Shown: piece after piece, positions 1 through 11,101 of the stretch
How positions within the stretch are numbered: position 1 is the first letter of the stretch
Layout of the letters: each line of letters begins with the position of its first letter
Assembly (NCBI RefSeq): GCF_002953935.1
Contig: NZ_CP026514.1
Coordinates: forward strand, 1-64,000
Direction of reading: 5' to 3'
DNA from: Arthrobacter sp. PGP41
GTDB lineage: Bacteria; Actinomycetota; Actinomycetes; Actinomycetales; Micrococcaceae
Length of the DNA stretch: 64,000 nucleotides
Translations under genes and position numbers: made by a program
Notes under the pieces: generated by a model
Databases searched by the model: none
Seen by the model: only the letters and a program-made list of their open reading frames with translations
What the model was told of the DNA's origin: nothing

Positions 1-19
1 GTTTTGAGGGAACCGATTG

Positions 20-1444
20 ATGACAGTAGACGAAGCCAACCACGCCAATACTGTCGGAAGTTCCTGGCGGCGCGTTGTCAGCCTGCTGGAACAGGACCAC
101 CGCGTTTCACCGCGGCAGCGCGGCTTTGTCATCCTCGCCCAGGCGCAGGGCCTGATCGGGTCCACCCTCCTGGTGGCAGTTCCCAACGAACTCACCCGCG
201 AAGTGCTCCAGACCCAGGTCAAGGACGCCCTGGATGACGCACTGCACAACGTTTTCTCCGAGGACATCCGGTGCGCGATCGACGTGGACACGGACCTGGT
301 GCCTATCCACAAAGAACCCGAGCCCGTCGTCGTCGAGCCGTCCTTCTCCCCGGACCAGCTCATCGAGCAGAAGCCGCAGCCCATGCTGCCCAGCACTTCC
401 CACGAGTTCGGCCGCCTGAACCCTAAGTACGTCTTCGACACGTTCGTCATCGGCTCCTCCAACCGCTTCGCGCACGCAGCGGCCGTCGCCGTCGCTGAAG
501 CACCGGCGAAGGCCTACAACCCGCTGTTCATCTACGGTGATTCCGGGCTGGGCAAGACGCACCTGCTGCACGCCATCGGCCACTACGCCCGCCGGCTCTA
601 CAGCGGCATCCGCGTCCGCTACGTCAACTCCGAAGAGTTCACCAACGACTTCATCAACTCCATCCGTGACGATGAAGGCGCCAGCTTCAAGACCACGTAC
701 CGCAACGTGGACGTACTGCTCATCGATGACATCCAGTTCCTCGCGGGCAAGGACCGGACGCTGGAGGAGTTCTTCCACACGTTCAATTCCCTGCACAACA
801 ACAACAAGCAGGTGGTCATCACCTCGGACCAGCCGCCCAAGCTGCTGGCAGGATTCGAGGACCGCATGAAGTCCCGCTTTGAGTGGGGCCTCCTCACGGA
901 CATCCAGCCGCCCGAACTCGAAACCCGCATCGCCATCCTCCGCAAGAAGGCCCTGAGCGAAGGGCTTTCTGCTCCGGATGACGCGCTGGAGTACATCGCG
1001 TCCAAGATCTCCAGCAACATCCGCGAACTTGAAGGTGCCCTGATCCGGGTCACTGCCTTTGCAAGCCTCAACCGCCAGCCTGTGGACGTGGCACTTGCGG
1101 AAATGGTCCTCAAGGACCTCATTACCGACGACGGCGCCCAGGAGATCACGTCCAGCCAGATCCTCCAGCAGACCGCCGAGTACTTCAAGCTGAGCATGGA
1201 AGAGCTGTGCAGCAAGTCGAGGACCCGGACCCTGGTGACAGCACGCCAGATTGCCATGTACCTGTGCCGCGAGCTCACCGATATGTCGCTGCCCAAGATC
1301 GGCCAGGAACTTGGCGGCCGCGACCACACCACCGTGATCCACGCCGACCGGAAGATCCGCGAGCTGATGGCGGAACGGCGTGTGATCTACAACCAGGTGA
1401 CAGAGCTGACCAACCGGATCAAGCAGCAGCAGCGCGACTCCTAG
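20..1444 (+). CDS. dnaA: Chromosomal replication initiator protein DnaA
   Basis: DnaA is the AAA+ ATPase that binds DnaA boxes and opens oriC. The protein has 474 residues. It shows the N-terminal DnaB-interaction domain, a variable linker (about 95-130), the AAA+ domain with Walker A GDSGLGKT at 173-180 and Walker B ending in Asp236-Asp237, and the C-terminal DNA-binding domain with signature [11 protein letters not shown] at 432-442. I chose the ATG at 20 because the Shine-Dalgarno-like GAGGGA at 6-11 sits 8 bases before it; a TTG at 17 is in frame but too close. It heads the dnaA-dnaN-recF-gyrB-gyrA block. Its promoter lies outside the window. Confidence 0.98.
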   Translation: MTVDEANHANTVGSSWRRVVSLLEQDHRVSPRQRGFVILAQAQGLIGSTLLVAVPNELTREVLQTQVKDALDDALHNVFSEDIRCAIDVDTDLVPIHKEPEPVVVEPSFSPDQLIEQKPQPMLPSTSHEFGRLNPKYVFDTFVIGSSNRFAHAAAVAVAEAPAKAYNPLFIYGDSGLGKTHLLHAIGHYARRLYSGIRVRYVNSEEFTNDFINSIRDDEGASFKTTYRNVDVLLIDDIQFLAGKDRTLEEFFHTFNSLHNNNKQVVITSDQPPKLLAGFEDRMKSRFEWGLLTDIQPPELETRIAILRKKALSEGLSAPDDALEYIASKISSNIRELEGALIRVTAFASLNRQPVDVALAEMVLKDLITDDGAQEITSSQILQQTAEYFKLSMEELCSKSRTRTLVTARQIAMYLCRELTDMSLPKIGQELGGRDHTTVIHADRKIRELMAERRVIYNQVTELTNRIKQQQRDS

Positions 1445-1968
1445 CCGGCGCACCCATACCTTATTAACAGGTGCATGTGGATAAGCCTGTGGATACTTAA
1501 GGGGACAACCGCGGTTAATGGGCTTAAAACCCTTAAGGCGCCTGTGGATTCGAGAAATCGCGAAAAATCTTGTCCCCATCCACACCCTGTTTAAAACCTG
1601 CGCCACCCACACTGGATGAACAGGGCTTAACCCCTGAATCCCGCGGCAGGGGAAGGTTATCCACAGTTTCCACAGCAGTTATTAACACTACTAATCCCAA
1701 GAAATTGAAATCCCTCAAACAACAAGACCTCCGCGCTCGTCCAGACCACACCGGGCCGGGCGGCCCTTCGGGCAGCGGAGAGCATCGGGGATGGGTTAAT
1801 CCCCGATCTTCCGGCTAAGCTGTCAGCAGCGCTCCCATCCTTGGGTTTTCGTGTGGTTCCTGCAGCACGGACCATGCAGGTTCAGGTGGTGGGGCACCCC
1901 ACTTTTAGGAACTGCCTGCGGGTAGTTCCAGGTCTTATGGCAGCAGCAATGAAAGGCGGCACCCTTCC
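1445..1968. other. oriC: dnaA-dnaN spacer, probable oriC
   Basis: No gene fits this 524-base spacer. It holds exact DnaA boxes (TTATCCACA) at 1476-1484 on the minus strand and 1657-1665 on the plus strand. A one-mismatch box lies at 1488-1496, and weaker matches lie at 1543-1551, 1576-1584 and 1666-1674. An AT-rich stretch at about 1679-1725, next to the 1657 box, is a plausible unwinding element. Position between dnaA and dnaN is the usual place for an actinobacterial origin. Origin function is inferred. Confidence 0.8.
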
Positions 1969-3093
1969 GTGAAGTTCAGAGTCGATCGGGACGTCCTGGC
2001 AGAAGCCGTCACCTGGACAGCCCGGTCGTTGTCTCCGCGGCCGCCTGTGCCAGTCCTGTCCGGCCTGCTGTTGAAGGCTGAAGCCGGCACGGTCAGCCTC
2101 TCCAGCTTTGACTACGAGACCTCTGCCCGCCTGGAAATCGCAGCTGACGTCAGGGACGAAGGCACCATCCTGGTATCCGGCCGGCTCCTGGCGGACATCT
2201 GCCGCAGCCTCCCTTCGGCACCGGTGGACGTCGAAACGGACGGCAACAAGGTCACCCTGACCTGCCGTCGAAGCAGCTTCCACCTCGCCACAATGCCCGA
2301 GGCCGAGTACCCCCCGCTTCCTGCGCTCCCGGCAATCAGCGGAACTGTCCCCGGTGATTCCTTCGCCCAAGCGGTGTCACAGGTCATCATTGCCGCCAGC
2401 AAGGATGACACCCTCCCCATCCTCACCGGTGTGCGGATGGAGATCGAGGACGACCTCATCACGCTGCTCGCCACTGACCGATACCGCCTTGCCATGCGCG
2501 AAGTGCCGTGGAAGCCGGTCACCCCGGGCATCTCCACCAGCGCCCTTGTCAAGGCAAAAACCCTGAACGAAGTCGCCAAGACCCTCGGTAACAGCGGGGA
2601 CATCAACCTTGCACTCGCCGACGACGACAGCAGGCTTATCGGTTTCGAGAGCGGCGGACGAACCACCACCTCGTTGCTGGTGGACGGGGACTACCCCAAG
2701 ATCCGCTCGCTGTTCCCGGACTCGACTCCCATCCACGCGACAGTGCAGACCCAGGAGCTTGTTGAAGCGGTACGCCGCGTCTCCCTGGTGGCTGAACGTA
2801 ACACCCCCGTCCGTCTCGCGTTCACCCAGGGGCTCCTGAACCTGGACGCCGGCACCGGAGAGGACGCCCAGGCATCCGAGGAACTCGAGGCCCAGCTTTC
2901 CGGTGACGACATCACGGTGGCCTTCAACCCCCACTACCTGGTGGAAGGCCTCAGCGTGATCGAGACCAAGTTCGTCCGGTTCTCGTTCACCACTGCGCCC
3001 AAACCGGCCATGATCACAGCCCAGGCGGACGCCGACGGCGAGGACCAGGATGATTACCGCTACCTCGTGATGCCCGTCCGCCTCCCCAACTAG
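1969..3093 (+). CDS. dnaN: DNA polymerase III beta subunit (sliding clamp)
   Basis: The clamp encircles DNA and tethers polymerase III and repair factors. The 374-residue length is normal for a three-domain beta clamp, and the end (YRYLVMPVRLPN) matches the usual conserved C-terminal M-P-[VIM]-R motif. The start is GTG at 1969, preceded by the purine-rich AAAGGCGG at 1952-1959. It lies directly downstream of the origin spacer. A strong palindrome follows the stop and may end transcription. Confidence 0.97.
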   Translation: MKFRVDRDVLAEAVTWTARSLSPRPPVPVLSGLLLKAEAGTVSLSSFDYETSARLEIAADVRDEGTILVSGRLLADICRSLPSAPVDVETDGNKVTLTCRRSSFHLATMPEAEYPPLPALPAISGTVPGDSFAQAVSQVIIAASKDDTLPILTGVRMEIEDDLITLLATDRYRLAMREVPWKPVTPGISTSALVKAKTLNEVAKTLGNSGDINLALADDDSRLIGFESGGRTTTSLLVDGDYPKIRSLFPDSTPIHATVQTQELVEAVRRVSLVAERNTPVRLAFTQGLLNLDAGTGEDAQASEELEAQLSGDDITVAFNPHYLVEGLSVIETKFVRFSFTTAPKPAMITAQADADGEDQDDYRYLVMPVRLPN

Positions 3094-3099
3094 CACCCT

Positions 3100-3163
3100 C
3101 CAACTAGGTAGCGCTAAGTGTCGTTTTGGAGGTTCAAAACGACACTTAGCGCTACCTAGTTGG
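3100..3163. repeat. Perfect palindrome: 29-bp arms with a 6-base loop
   Basis: The left arm (3100-3128) and right arm (3135-3163) are exact reverse complements over 29 bases, separated by GAGGTT. The arm contains the internally palindromic core TAGCGCTA and ends in TTTTG at the loop. It starts 7 bases after the dnaN stop, so it could act as a terminator. There is no clear T-run outside the stem and the perfection is greater than a terminator needs. A dispersed REP/MITE-like element is the alternative. I found no second copy in the window. Confidence 0.9.
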
Positions 3164-3210
3164 GAACACGGTCCCGCAGCCACACCTCTAGCGCAGAAAC
3201 GAGTTCCAGA

Positions 3211-4095
3211 ATGCACATTGGACTGATCGGCCTTGGCAAAATGGGATTCAACATGCGCGAACGGCTGCGCAAGGGCGGCGTGGAGGTCACCGGTTTCGAC
3301 CGGAACCCGGACATCACCGACGTCGCGACCCTTGATGAGCTTCTTGCCGCAGTCCCGGTTCCGCGGCTGATCTGGGTCATGGTTCCCGCCGGCGCAATCA
3401 CGGACGCCGTCATCACCGAGCTCGGCGAAAAGCTGGACCAAGGCGACCTGGTGATCGACGGCGGCAATTCCCGCTTCACCGAGGACCAAAAGCATGGCGA
3501 ACTTCTCGGGGCCAAGGGCATCCGCTTCGCAGACTGCGGCGTGTCCGGCGGAGTCTGGGGGCTGCAGAACGGCTACGGCCTGATGGCGGGCGGAGATGCT
3601 GCGGATATTGAACGCGCACTTCCAGTGTTTGATGCCCTGCGCCCGGAGGGCGAACGCGAAGACAGCTTTGTGCATGTGGGCGGGATCGGCGCAGGCCACT
3701 ACGCCAAGATGGTCCACAACGGGATCGAATACGGCCTGATGCAGGCGTATGCCGAGGGATACCAGTTGCTGGCTTCCAAGGACATCATCAACGACCTCCC
3801 CGGCACCTTCCGCGCCTGGCAAAAAGGCACTGTGGTCCGGTCCTGGCTGCTGGACCTGCTGGTCAAGGCGCTGGATGAGGATCCGGGGCTGCAGAACATC
3901 GACGACTACGTCGAGGATTCGGGTGAGGGCAGATGGACGGTGGAAGAGGCCATTGCCAACGCAATTCCTGCCCCGGCCATCACCGCGGCACTGTTCGCCC
4001 GCTTCGAATCTCGCGAGGACAGCTCCCCGGCCATGAAAATGGTGTCCGCCCTGCGCCACCAGTTCGGCGGGCACGCCACCCGTCCAGCCAAGTAG
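3211..4095 (+). CDS. gnd: 6-phosphogluconate dehydrogenase, decarboxylating, short type
   Basis: It converts 6-phosphogluconate to ribulose 5-phosphate with loss of CO2, in the pentose phosphate pathway. The protein has 294 residues, so it is the short type. It starts with the Rossmann motif GLIGLGKMG, has a VSGG substrate motif near 110, and the GAGHYAKMVHNGIEYG helix that holds the catalytic lysine and asparagine. The ATG at 3211 fits the start of the nucleotide-binding fold; an upstream TTG at 3160 would add 17 residues lying partly in the palindrome. A gnd gene between dnaN and recF is common in Micrococcales and other actinobacteria. Confidence 0.95.
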   Translation: MHIGLIGLGKMGFNMRERLRKGGVEVTGFDRNPDITDVATLDELLAAVPVPRLIWVMVPAGAITDAVITELGEKLDQGDLVIDGGNSRFTEDQKHGELLGAKGIRFADCGVSGGVWGLQNGYGLMAGGDAADIERALPVFDALRPEGEREDSFVHVGGIGAGHYAKMVHNGIEYGLMQAYAEGYQLLASKDIINDLPGTFRAWQKGTVVRSWLLDLLVKALDEDPGLQNIDDYVEDSGEGRWTVEEAIANAIPAPAITAALFARFESREDSSPAMKMVSALRHQFGGHATRPAK

Positions 4096-4141
4096 CATCC
4101 ACCCGGGAACCCGCGAGGTTCCCAGAATTGCCGAAATCCGC

Positions 4142-5353
4142 GTGTACCTCGAACACCTCTCCCTGACTGACTTCCGCAGTTACGCCCAGGTTGACCTTGC
4201 CCTGGGTCCGGGCGTCACTGTCCTGGTTGGATACAACGGCATCGGCAAGACCAACCTGATGGAGGCCATCGGCTACCTGGCTACCCTCAGCTCCCACCGT
4301 GTCAGCTCGGATGCACCCCTCTTGCGGTTTGGAACGGACCGGGCTTTGGTGAGGGCTCGCCTGGTCCGGGGCGGACAGACTACGGTCCTGGAACTTGAGA
4401 TCAACGCAGGGCGGGCAAACCGCGGCCGAATCAACCGCAGTAATCCGGTTCGCGCCCGTGACTTGCTCGGCATCTGCCAGACGGTCCTCTTCGCTCCGGA
4501 GGACCTGGCCTTGGTCAAGGGGGATCCTTCTAACCGGCGCCGTTTCCTGGACGAGTTGCTCGCGAGCCTCATTCCGCATCATGCCGCAACGCGGAGCGAT
4601 TACGACCGCGTGTTGAAGCAGCGCAATGCGTTGCTGAAGTCTGCCCGCGCAGGCAAATTCACTCCCGCCCATGAGGCAACGCTGGATGTGTGGGACCAGC
4701 ACATGGCGAAGGCCGGCGCGGAACTCCTCCACGCAAGGCTTGAACTGGTGGAGCGGATCCGCCCGCACCTGGCGCGGGCGTATGCTGACCTGACCGACGG
4801 GTCAAAACCGGCAGATGCCGTCTACCGCTCCACCCTCCAGGACCAGGTGGACGACGACGGCGCAGCGCTGCCTCCCGCTGCGGGCAGCGCGGCTGGAGGT
4901 ACTTCGGCGGACGTGGAGGACCTGCGCCAGTTCTCCGTGGACCAGTTGGCGGAGCGGTACGTCCGCGCCTTCGCCGAATCCCGCCGTAAGGAACTCGAAC
5001 GGGGCATTTCGCTCGTGGGACCGCACCGCGACGAGCTGGAACTCATCCTCGGCCAGGCGCCGGCCAAGGGTTATGCCTCGCATGGGGAAACATGGTCCAT
5101 GTGCCTCTCGCTGCGGCTCGCCTCCTACTACGTGATGCTGGACGACGCCCGTACCGGAGGGTCGGCTCCCATCCTGATCCTCGACGACGTTTTTGCCGAG
5201 CTGGACGTCCAGCGGCGGCGTAAACTGGCCGCAATAGTCTCCGGCGCGGAGCAGGTCCTGGTGACCGCCGCCGTCGACGCCGACATCCCGGAAGAGCTGT
5301 CCGGACGGCGGGTGAAAGTCATCCCGGGAGGTATTGATGAGCAGGGACAATGA
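4142..5353 (+). CDS. recF: DNA replication and repair protein RecF
   Basis: RecF is an SMC-like ATPase that loads RecA at single-strand gaps. The protein has 403 residues. Walker A GYNGIGKT lies at 30-37; HRDELELIL and the Walker B-type APILILDDVFAELD segment lie toward the C-terminus, as in the family. The start is GTG at 4142. An alanine/glycine-rich insertion around residues 235-255 is typical of actinobacterial copies. The 3' end overlaps the next gene by 17 bases, suggesting coupled translation. Confidence 0.96.
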   Translation: MYLEHLSLTDFRSYAQVDLALGPGVTVLVGYNGIGKTNLMEAIGYLATLSSHRVSSDAPLLRFGTDRALVRARLVRGGQTTVLELEINAGRANRGRINRSNPVRARDLLGICQTVLFAPEDLALVKGDPSNRRRFLDELLASLIPHHAATRSDYDRVLKQRNALLKSARAGKFTPAHEATLDVWDQHMAKAGAELLHARLELVERIRPHLARAYADLTDGSKPADAVYRSTLQDQVDDDGAALPPAAGSAAGGTSADVEDLRQFSVDQLAERYVRAFAESRRKELERGISLVGPHRDELELILGQAPAKGYASHGETWSMCLSLRLASYYVMLDDARTGGSAPILILDDVFAELDVQRRRKLAAIVSGAEQVLVTAAVDADIPEELSGRRVKVIPGGIDEQGQ

Positions 5354-5897
5354 GAAGGGCGGCGGGCTCCAGCCCGGCCGCGATCCCGACAACATCGATG
5401 CCCCGCAGGTTGCCCTGAACCGGATGCGCGAGGCCGCCGCAGCGCGGGGCGAAATCCGCAGGGCAGCGCACCGCCCGGGCACCCCCAAGGCGAAAAAGGG
5501 CACCCGCGACACCCGCGGCTTCAGCCAGTTCCACGCGACGGGCCGCGACCCCCTTGGCCTGGGCAAGGTGGTGGGGCGCCTGGTGGCGGAACGAGGATGG
5601 ACCTCCCCGGTGGCGGTGGGGTCCGTGATGGCTGAATGGGCAACCCTGGTCGGGCCTGAAATCTCGGCCCACTGCATCCCGGAAAGTTTCACCGACACCA
5701 CCCTGCACGTCCGCTGCGACTCAACTGCCTGGGCCACCCAGCTGCGGCTCCTTAGCACCAGCCTCCTGGAAAAGTTCCGGGTGGAATTGGGCGACGGGGT
5801 GGTGACCAGCATCCAGGTGCTTGGCCCTGCGGCTCCGAGCTGGCGCAAGGGTGGCCGCTCGGTAAACGGCCGGGGCCCCCGGGACACTTACGGGTAG
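5337..5897 (+). CDS. DUF721 family protein (DciA-like)
   Basis: The protein has 186 residues, with a charged low-complexity N-terminus (1-65) and a C-terminal DUF721 fold (about 70-165) containing MAEWATLVGPEISAHCIPES. It is the positional equivalent of M. tuberculosis Rv0004, between recF and gyrB. DUF721 includes DciA, the helicase operator used by bacteria that lack DnaC. That role is family knowledge and was not tested here. The ATG at 5337 is preferred over TTG 5334 because GGGAGGT at 5326-5332 is better spaced from it. Confidence 0.88.
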   Translation: MSRDNEKGGGLQPGRDPDNIDAPQVALNRMREAAAARGEIRRAAHRPGTPKAKKGTRDTRGFSQFHATGRDPLGLGKVVGRLVAERGWTSPVAVGSVMAEWATLVGPEISAHCIPESFTDTTLHVRCDSTAWATQLRLLSTSLLEKFRVELGDGVVTSIQVLGPAAPSWRKGGRSVNGRGPRDTYG

Positions 5898-6277
5898 TGC
5901 CCGGCACCGTCCTCTTGATAATCCGCCCAACGGCGTGTAGAGGCCTGTAAGGGATGCCGGGCGTATAGGCACCCGGAGGCCGTACCTCCAACGCGCCCTA
6001 GGCGCGGCCAACGCCCTCGCATGGGCACACCACTGCCCACCGACGGCCCCGGAATGCGGGGAAATGGGCTGGCGCGCGGTAGAATCTGTGTAGATAACTG
6101 GGCGCGGGTGAAACGTTGACTGAGTCCGTTTTCGCGCGCTCACAGCACGCGGAGTGCGGATCCCCACCATCAGCAGGCCACCGGCGCTATAAGTTTGTGC
6201 CTGTTGGCGGATGACTTTCCTGATCCAGGAGGGGACTCGGCCGGCCATCATCGAGAACAGAGGAGTCGACAGCGCCT
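5898..6277. other. Intergenic spacer upstream of gyrB
   Basis: This 380-base gap has no convincing gene. A short GC-rich inverted repeat near 5955-5980 could end the recF-DUF721 transcript. A TAGAAT hexamer around 6080 is -10-like but lacks a good -35. The AGGAG at 6261-6265 serves gyrB. The gyrB promoter presumably lies here but I cannot fix it. Confidence 0.5.
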
Positions 6278-8365
6278 GTGGCTAACGACAATACAGATAT
6301 TCTGGCAGCTGAACCCGCAGTCGAGGATGCCCGTACGCCTGACACCCCGGCTGCATCGGCGACGCCGCGTGAATACGGTGCCAGCGACATCACTGTCCTT
6401 GAAGGCCTGGAAGCGGTACGGAAACGCCCGGGCATGTACATCGGTTCAACCGGACCCCGCGGGCTCCACCACCTTGTTTACGAAGTTGTTGACAACTCGG
6501 TGGATGAGGCCCTTGCCGGCTACTGCACCCACATTGAGGTTGTCCTGCAGGCCGACGGCGGCGTGAAAGTTGTGGACGACGGCCGCGGCATTCCCGTCGA
6601 CATGCACCCCACGGAGCACAAGCCCACGGTTGAAGTGGTCATGACCATCCTGCACGCCGGCGGAAAATTCGGCGGCGGCGGTTATGCGGTTTCCGGCGGC
6701 CTCCACGGTGTCGGCATCTCCGTGGTCAACGCGCTTTCAAGCCGCGTGGACACTGAAGTGCGGCGCCAAGGCCATGTCTGGCGGATGTCCTTTGCGGACG
6801 GCGGCAAGCCGCAGGGCAGCCTGGTCAAGGGTGAGGAAACGGACCTTACGGGTACCACCCAGACCTTCTACCCGGATCCTGCGATCTTCGAAAGCACCGA
6901 CTTCGACTTTGAGACGCTGCGTGCCCGCTTCCAACAGATGGCCTTCCTCAACAAGGGGCTTCGCATCACGCTGACGGACGAGCGCACCGCTGCTGAGGCG
7001 GATGCCGACGCCGACCTGGACCTGGACGCCGTGGTTACCGAGGGCGAAGTCAGCGCAGAGCACCGCACCGTGGTGTACCAGTACGACGAAGGCCTGCTGG
7101 ACTACGTCAAGCACCTGAACTCCGGCAAGAAGGTGGATGTGGTCCATGAGGACGTCATCGCCTTCGAAACTGAGGACAAAGAGCGCAAGATAGCCCTCGA
7201 GATGGCGATGCAGTGGACCAACGCCTACTCCGAGAGCGTGCACACGTACGCCAACACCATCAACACCCATGAGGGCGGAACCCACGAAGAAGGCTTCCGC
7301 GCTGCCATGACGTCCCTGATCAACCGCTACGCGCGTGAGAAGGGAATCATCAAGGAAAAAGACGACAACCTCACCGGTGACGACATCCGCGAAGGCCTCA
7401 CCGCCGTCATTTCCGTCAAGCTTGCCGAGCCCCAGTTCGAGGGCCAGACCAAGACCAAACTCGGCAACTCCGAGGTCAAGGGCTTCGTGCAGCGCGTGGT
7501 CACCGACGGACTGGGTGACTGGCTGGAGCGCAACCCCGGACCCGCCCGGGACGTCATTCGGAAGGCGATCTCCGCAGCGCAGGCCCGAATGGCCGCGCGC
7601 AAGGCACGGGACAACGCCCGCCGGAAGAGCCCGCTGGAATCCTTCGGCATGCCGGGCAAGCTCTCCGACTGCTCCTCGAAGAATCCGGAGAAGTGCGAGG
7701 TCTACATCGTGGAGGGTGACTCCGCCGGCGGCTCTGCCAAACGCGGCCGCAATCCGGAGACCCAGGCCATCCTGCCCCTGCGCGGAAAGATCCTGAACGT
7801 GGAGCGCGCGCGCCTGGACAAAGCGTTGGGCAACGCCGAAGTCCAGTCCATGATCACCGCCTTCGGGACCGGTATCGGCGAGGATTTCGACCTCTCCAAG
7901 CTCCGGTACCACAAGATCGTCCTGATGGCGGATGCCGACGTGGACGGACAGCACATCACCACCCTGCTGATGACCCTGCTGTTCCGCTACATGCGTCCCC
8001 TCATTGAGAACGGCTATGTCTACCTCGCCCAGCCGCCGCTGTACCGCATCAAGTGGTCCAACGCAGCCCACGATTACGTTTACAGCGACCGCGAACGCGA
8101 CGCGAAACTCGTGGCCGGCCAGGCGGCCGGACGCCGGATTCCCAAGGACAACGGCATTCAGCGCTACAAGGGCCTCGGCGAAATGGACTACACCGAACTG
8201 TGGGACACCACCATGGATCCGGACCACCGCACCCTGCTGCAGGTGACGATGGACGACGCCCTCGCGGCGGACCAGATCTTCTCGATCCTAATGGGCGAGG
8301 ACGTTGAATCACGCCGCAACTTCATTCAGCAGAACGCCAAGGACGTCAGGTTCCTCGATATCTAG
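6278..8365 (+). CDS. gyrB: DNA gyrase subunit B
   Basis: This is the ATPase and TOPRIM subunit of gyrase, which introduces negative supercoils together with GyrA. The protein has 695 residues. The GHKL ATP site includes [21 protein letters not shown] and [15 protein letters not shown]. The TOPRIM part has [24 protein letters not shown] and DADVDGQHI, and the [10 protein letters not shown] motif follows. The start is GTG at 6278, 12 bases after AGGAG. The 57-base gap to gyrA suggests one transcript. Confidence 0.98.
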   Translation: MANDNTDILAAEPAVEDARTPDTPAASATPREYGASDITVLEGLEAVRKRPGMYIGSTGPRGLHHLVYEVVDNSVDEALAGYCTHIEVVLQADGGVKVVDDGRGIPVDMHPTEHKPTVEVVMTILHAGGKFGGGGYAVSGGLHGVGISVVNALSSRVDTEVRRQGHVWRMSFADGGKPQGSLVKGEETDLTGTTQTFYPDPAIFESTDFDFETLRARFQQMAFLNKGLRITLTDERTAAEADADADLDLDAVVTEGEVSAEHRTVVYQYDEGLLDYVKHLNSGKKVDVVHEDVIAFETEDKERKIALEMAMQWTNAYSESVHTYANTINTHEGGTHEEGFRAAMTSLINRYAREKGIIKEKDDNLTGDDIREGLTAVISVKLAEPQFEGQTKTKLGNSEVKGFVQRVVTDGLGDWLERNPGPARDVIRKAISAAQARMAARKARDNARRKSPLESFGMPGKLSDCSSKNPEKCEVYIVEGDSAGGSAKRGRNPETQAILPLRGKILNVERARLDKALGNAEVQSMITAFGTGIGEDFDLSKLRYHKIVLMADADVDGQHITTLLMTLLFRYMRPLIENGYVYLAQPPLYRIKWSNAAHDYVYSDRERDAKLVAGQAAGRRIPKDNGIQRYKGLGEMDYTELWDTTMDPDHRTLLQVTMDDALAADQIFSILMGEDVESRRNFIQQNAKDVRFLDI

Positions 8366-8422
8366 GAAGCTCGCCGTCCTAATATTCGGAATCTCACATA
8401 TACCTGAAACGGAAAATAATTA

Positions 8423-11101
8423 ATGAGCGACGAAACACCCGAGAACCCGGCGTCCGACGCCGGCACTCCGGACACCGTTCTTGAAGGCGACGTGCTGATC
8501 GACCGCGTGGAGCAGGTGGACCTCCAGACAGAAATGCAGCGGTCCTACCTGGACTACGCAATGGCTGTCATTGTGGGCCGTGCCCTTCCGGACGTCCGGG
8601 ACGGCCTGAAGCCGGTCCACCGGCGGGTCCTTTATGCGATGTTCGACGGCGGTTACCGCCCGGACCGTTCCTTCAACAAGTGTGCCCGTGTGGTGGGCGA
8701 GGTCATGGGCCAGTACCACCCGCACGGCGACACGGCGATCTACGACGCTTTGGTCCGCCTCATCCAGGACTGGACCATGCGCTACCCCCTGGCCCTCGGC
8801 CAGGGCAACTTCGGCTCCCCGGGCAATGATGGCGCGGCGGCACCCCGGTACACCGAAACGAAGATGGCTCCGCTTGCCATGGAAATGGTCCGGGACATCG
8901 ACGAGGAAACCGTCGATTTCCAGGACAACTACGACGGCAAGAACCAGGAACCCACCATCCTCCCCGCCAGGTTCCCCAACCTGCTGGTGAACGGATCCTC
9001 CGGCATCGCCGTCGGCATGGCCACCAACATTCCGCCGCACAACCTCCGCGAGGTGGCGGACGGCGTGCAGTGGTACCTGGCCAACCCCGGCGCCAGCCGC
9101 GAAGAACTGCTGGAAGAACTCCTGCTGCGGGTCAAGGGTCCCGATTTCCCCACCGGAGCCACCATCCTGGGCCACAAGGGCATCGAGGATGCCTACCGGA
9201 CCGGCCGCGGCTCCGTCACCATGCGTGCGGTGGTAAACGTCGAAGAGCTGCAGGGACGCACCTGCCTGGTGGTCACCGAGCTGCCGTACCAGGCAAATCC
9301 GGACAACCTGGCCATCAAGATCGCCGAACTGGTCAAGGACGGCAAGATCCAGGGCATTGCGGACCTCCGCGATGAGACTTCCGGCCGCACCGGCCAGCGG
9401 CTGGTCATCGTGCTGAAACGCGATGCCGTGGCCAAGGTGGTGCTGAACAACCTTTACAAGCACACCGATCTGCAGACCAATTTTTCGGCGAATATGCTTG
9501 CGATTGTTGACGGCGTGCCCCGGACCCTGAGCCTGGACGCCTTCATCCGGCACTGGGTGACCCACCAGATGGATGTCATTGCCCGCCGCACGCGGTACCG
9601 GCTGCGCAAGGCGGAGGAAGAAGCCCACATCCTGCGGGCGCTGCTGAAAGCACTGGACATGCTGGACGAGGTAATTGCCCTCATCCGCGCTTCCAACACC
9701 ACCGAAGCGGCACGTGACGGACTGATGGAACTGCTGGACATCGACGAACTGCAGGCCAGAGCCATCCTGGACATGCAGCTGCGCCGCCTCGCCGCCCTGG
9801 AGCGCCAGAAGATCCAGGACCGGCACGCGGAACTTGAAGCGCTGATCGCCGAGTACAACGAAATCCTTGGTTCGGAGCAGCGCCAGCGCGAGATCATCAG
9901 CACCGAGCTCGGCGAAATCGTGGACAAGCACGGGGACGACCGCCGTACCCGGATCCTCATGGGCTTCGACGGCGACATGTCCATGGAAGACCTGATTCCC
10001 GAAGAGGAGATGGTGGTCACCATTACGCGCGGTGGCTACGTCAAGCGAACCCGCAGCGACAACTACCGTTCGCAGCAGCGCGGCGGCAAGGGGATCAAGG
10101 GTGCCCAGCTCCGCGGGGACGACGTCGTTGAGCACTTCTTCGTCACCACCACCCACCACTGGCTGCTGTTCTTCACCAACCTGGGCCGCGTGTACCGGGC
10201 CAAGGCCTATGAGCTGATGGAAGCGGGCCGCGACGCCAAGGGCCAGCACGTGGCCAACCTCATGGCGTTCCAGCCGGACGAACACATCGCCCAGGTCCTG
10301 GACCTGAAGGACTACCAGCAGGCGCCGTATTTGGTCCTGGCCACCAAACGCGGGCTGGTCAAGAAGACCCGGCTTGAGGATTACGACACCAACCGTTCTG
10401 CCGGCGTGATTGCCATCAACCTGCGCGACGGCGACGAGTTGGTGTCCGCACAGCTGGTTTCGGAAACTGACGACCTCTTGCTGGTGTCCCGCAAGGGCCA
10501 GTCCATCCGCTTCACCGCCACCGAGGATGCCCTCCGGCCCATGGGCCGGGCAACCTCCGGAGTCACCGGAATGAAGTTCCGCGAGGAGGATGAACTGCTG
10601 GCTGCCAACGTGGTGACCGACGGCTCCTACGTCTTCATCGTGACCGAGGGCGGGTATGCCAAGCGGACAGCGGTAGAGGAATACCGGCTTCAGGGACGCG
10701 GCGGGCTGGGCATCAAGGTAGCCAAGCTCGCGGAAGAACGCGGCGACCTCGTGGGCGCGCTGATCGTCCAGGAAGAGGACGAGGTGCTGGTGGTGATGGA
10801 GGGCGGCAAAGTGGTTCGGTCCTCCGTTGCCGGCGTCCCCGCCAAGGGCCGTGACACCATGGGCGTGATCTTTGCCAAGCCGGACAAAAACGACCGGATT
10901 ATCGAGGTGGCACGCAACAGCGAACGCGGCCTTGAGGGCGAGGAATCACCGGAGGATGACGTAACGTTGGCTGAAGACGGCGGATCCCTCGAGGAATCAG
11001 CCAGCCCAGCATTGGCAGAAGAATCACCGGCCGTTGAGTCAGAGGACGCCTCGGGCAACGCTGAGCCGAACGAAGACCAAACGGAGGTAACGAGTGAGTA
11101 A
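8423..11101 (+). CDS. gyrA: DNA gyrase subunit A
   Basis: This is the DNA-cleaving subunit of gyrase. The protein has 892 residues. The catalytic tyrosine is Tyr143 in [11 protein letters not shown]. The quinolone-resistance region reads [16 protein letters not shown], with Thr104 and Asp108 at the positions of E. coli Ser83 and Asp87. The C-terminal half carries the repeated pinwheel blades. An acidic tail of about 65 residues follows the last blade, a variable feature among gyrases. The 3' end overlaps the next gene by 8 bases. Confidence 0.98.
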   Translation: MSDETPENPASDAGTPDTVLEGDVLIDRVEQVDLQTEMQRSYLDYAMAVIVGRALPDVRDGLKPVHRRVLYAMFDGGYRPDRSFNKCARVVGEVMGQYHPHGDTAIYDALVRLIQDWTMRYPLALGQGNFGSPGNDGAAAPRYTETKMAPLAMEMVRDIDEETVDFQDNYDGKNQEPTILPARFPNLLVNGSSGIAVGMATNIPPHNLREVADGVQWYLANPGASREELLEELLLRVKGPDFPTGATILGHKGIEDAYRTGRGSVTMRAVVNVEELQGRTCLVVTELPYQANPDNLAIKIAELVKDGKIQGIADLRDETSGRTGQRLVIVLKRDAVAKVVLNNLYKHTDLQTNFSANMLAIVDGVPRTLSLDAFIRHWVTHQMDVIARRTRYRLRKAEEEAHILRALLKALDMLDEVIALIRASNTTEAARDGLMELLDIDELQARAILDMQLRRLAALERQKIQDRHAELEALIAEYNEILGSEQRQREIISTELGEIVDKHGDDRRTRILMGFDGDMSMEDLIPEEEMVVTITRGGYVKRTRSDNYRSQQRGGKGIKGAQLRGDDVVEHFFVTTTHHWLLFFTNLGRVYRAKAYELMEAGRDAKGQHVANLMAFQPDEHIAQVLDLKDYQQAPYLVLATKRGLVKKTRLEDYDTNRSAGVIAINLRDGDELVSAQLVSETDDLLLVSRKGQSIRFTATEDALRPMGRATSGVTGMKFREEDELLAANVVTDGSYVFIVTEGGYAKRTAVEEYRLQGRGGLGIKVAKLAEERGDLVGALIVQEEDEVLVVMEGGKVVRSSVAGVPAKGRDTMGVIFAKPDKNDRIIEVARNSERGLEGEESPEDDVTLAEDGGSLEESASPALAEESPAVESEDASGNAEPNEDQTEVTSE

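Noticed and set aside
107..1612. 501-codon open frame antisense to dnaA
   Set aside because: It is a by-product of high third-position GC in dnaA. Its translation is low-complexity and matches no family, while the plus-strand protein is clearly DnaA.
2377..4098. 573-codon open frame antisense to dnaN and gnd
   Set aside because: It spans two real genes and the palindrome between them and has no family features.
8420..10285. 621-codon open frame antisense to gyrA
   Set aside because: Antisense shadow of a conserved gene; no ribosome-binding site or recognisable domain.
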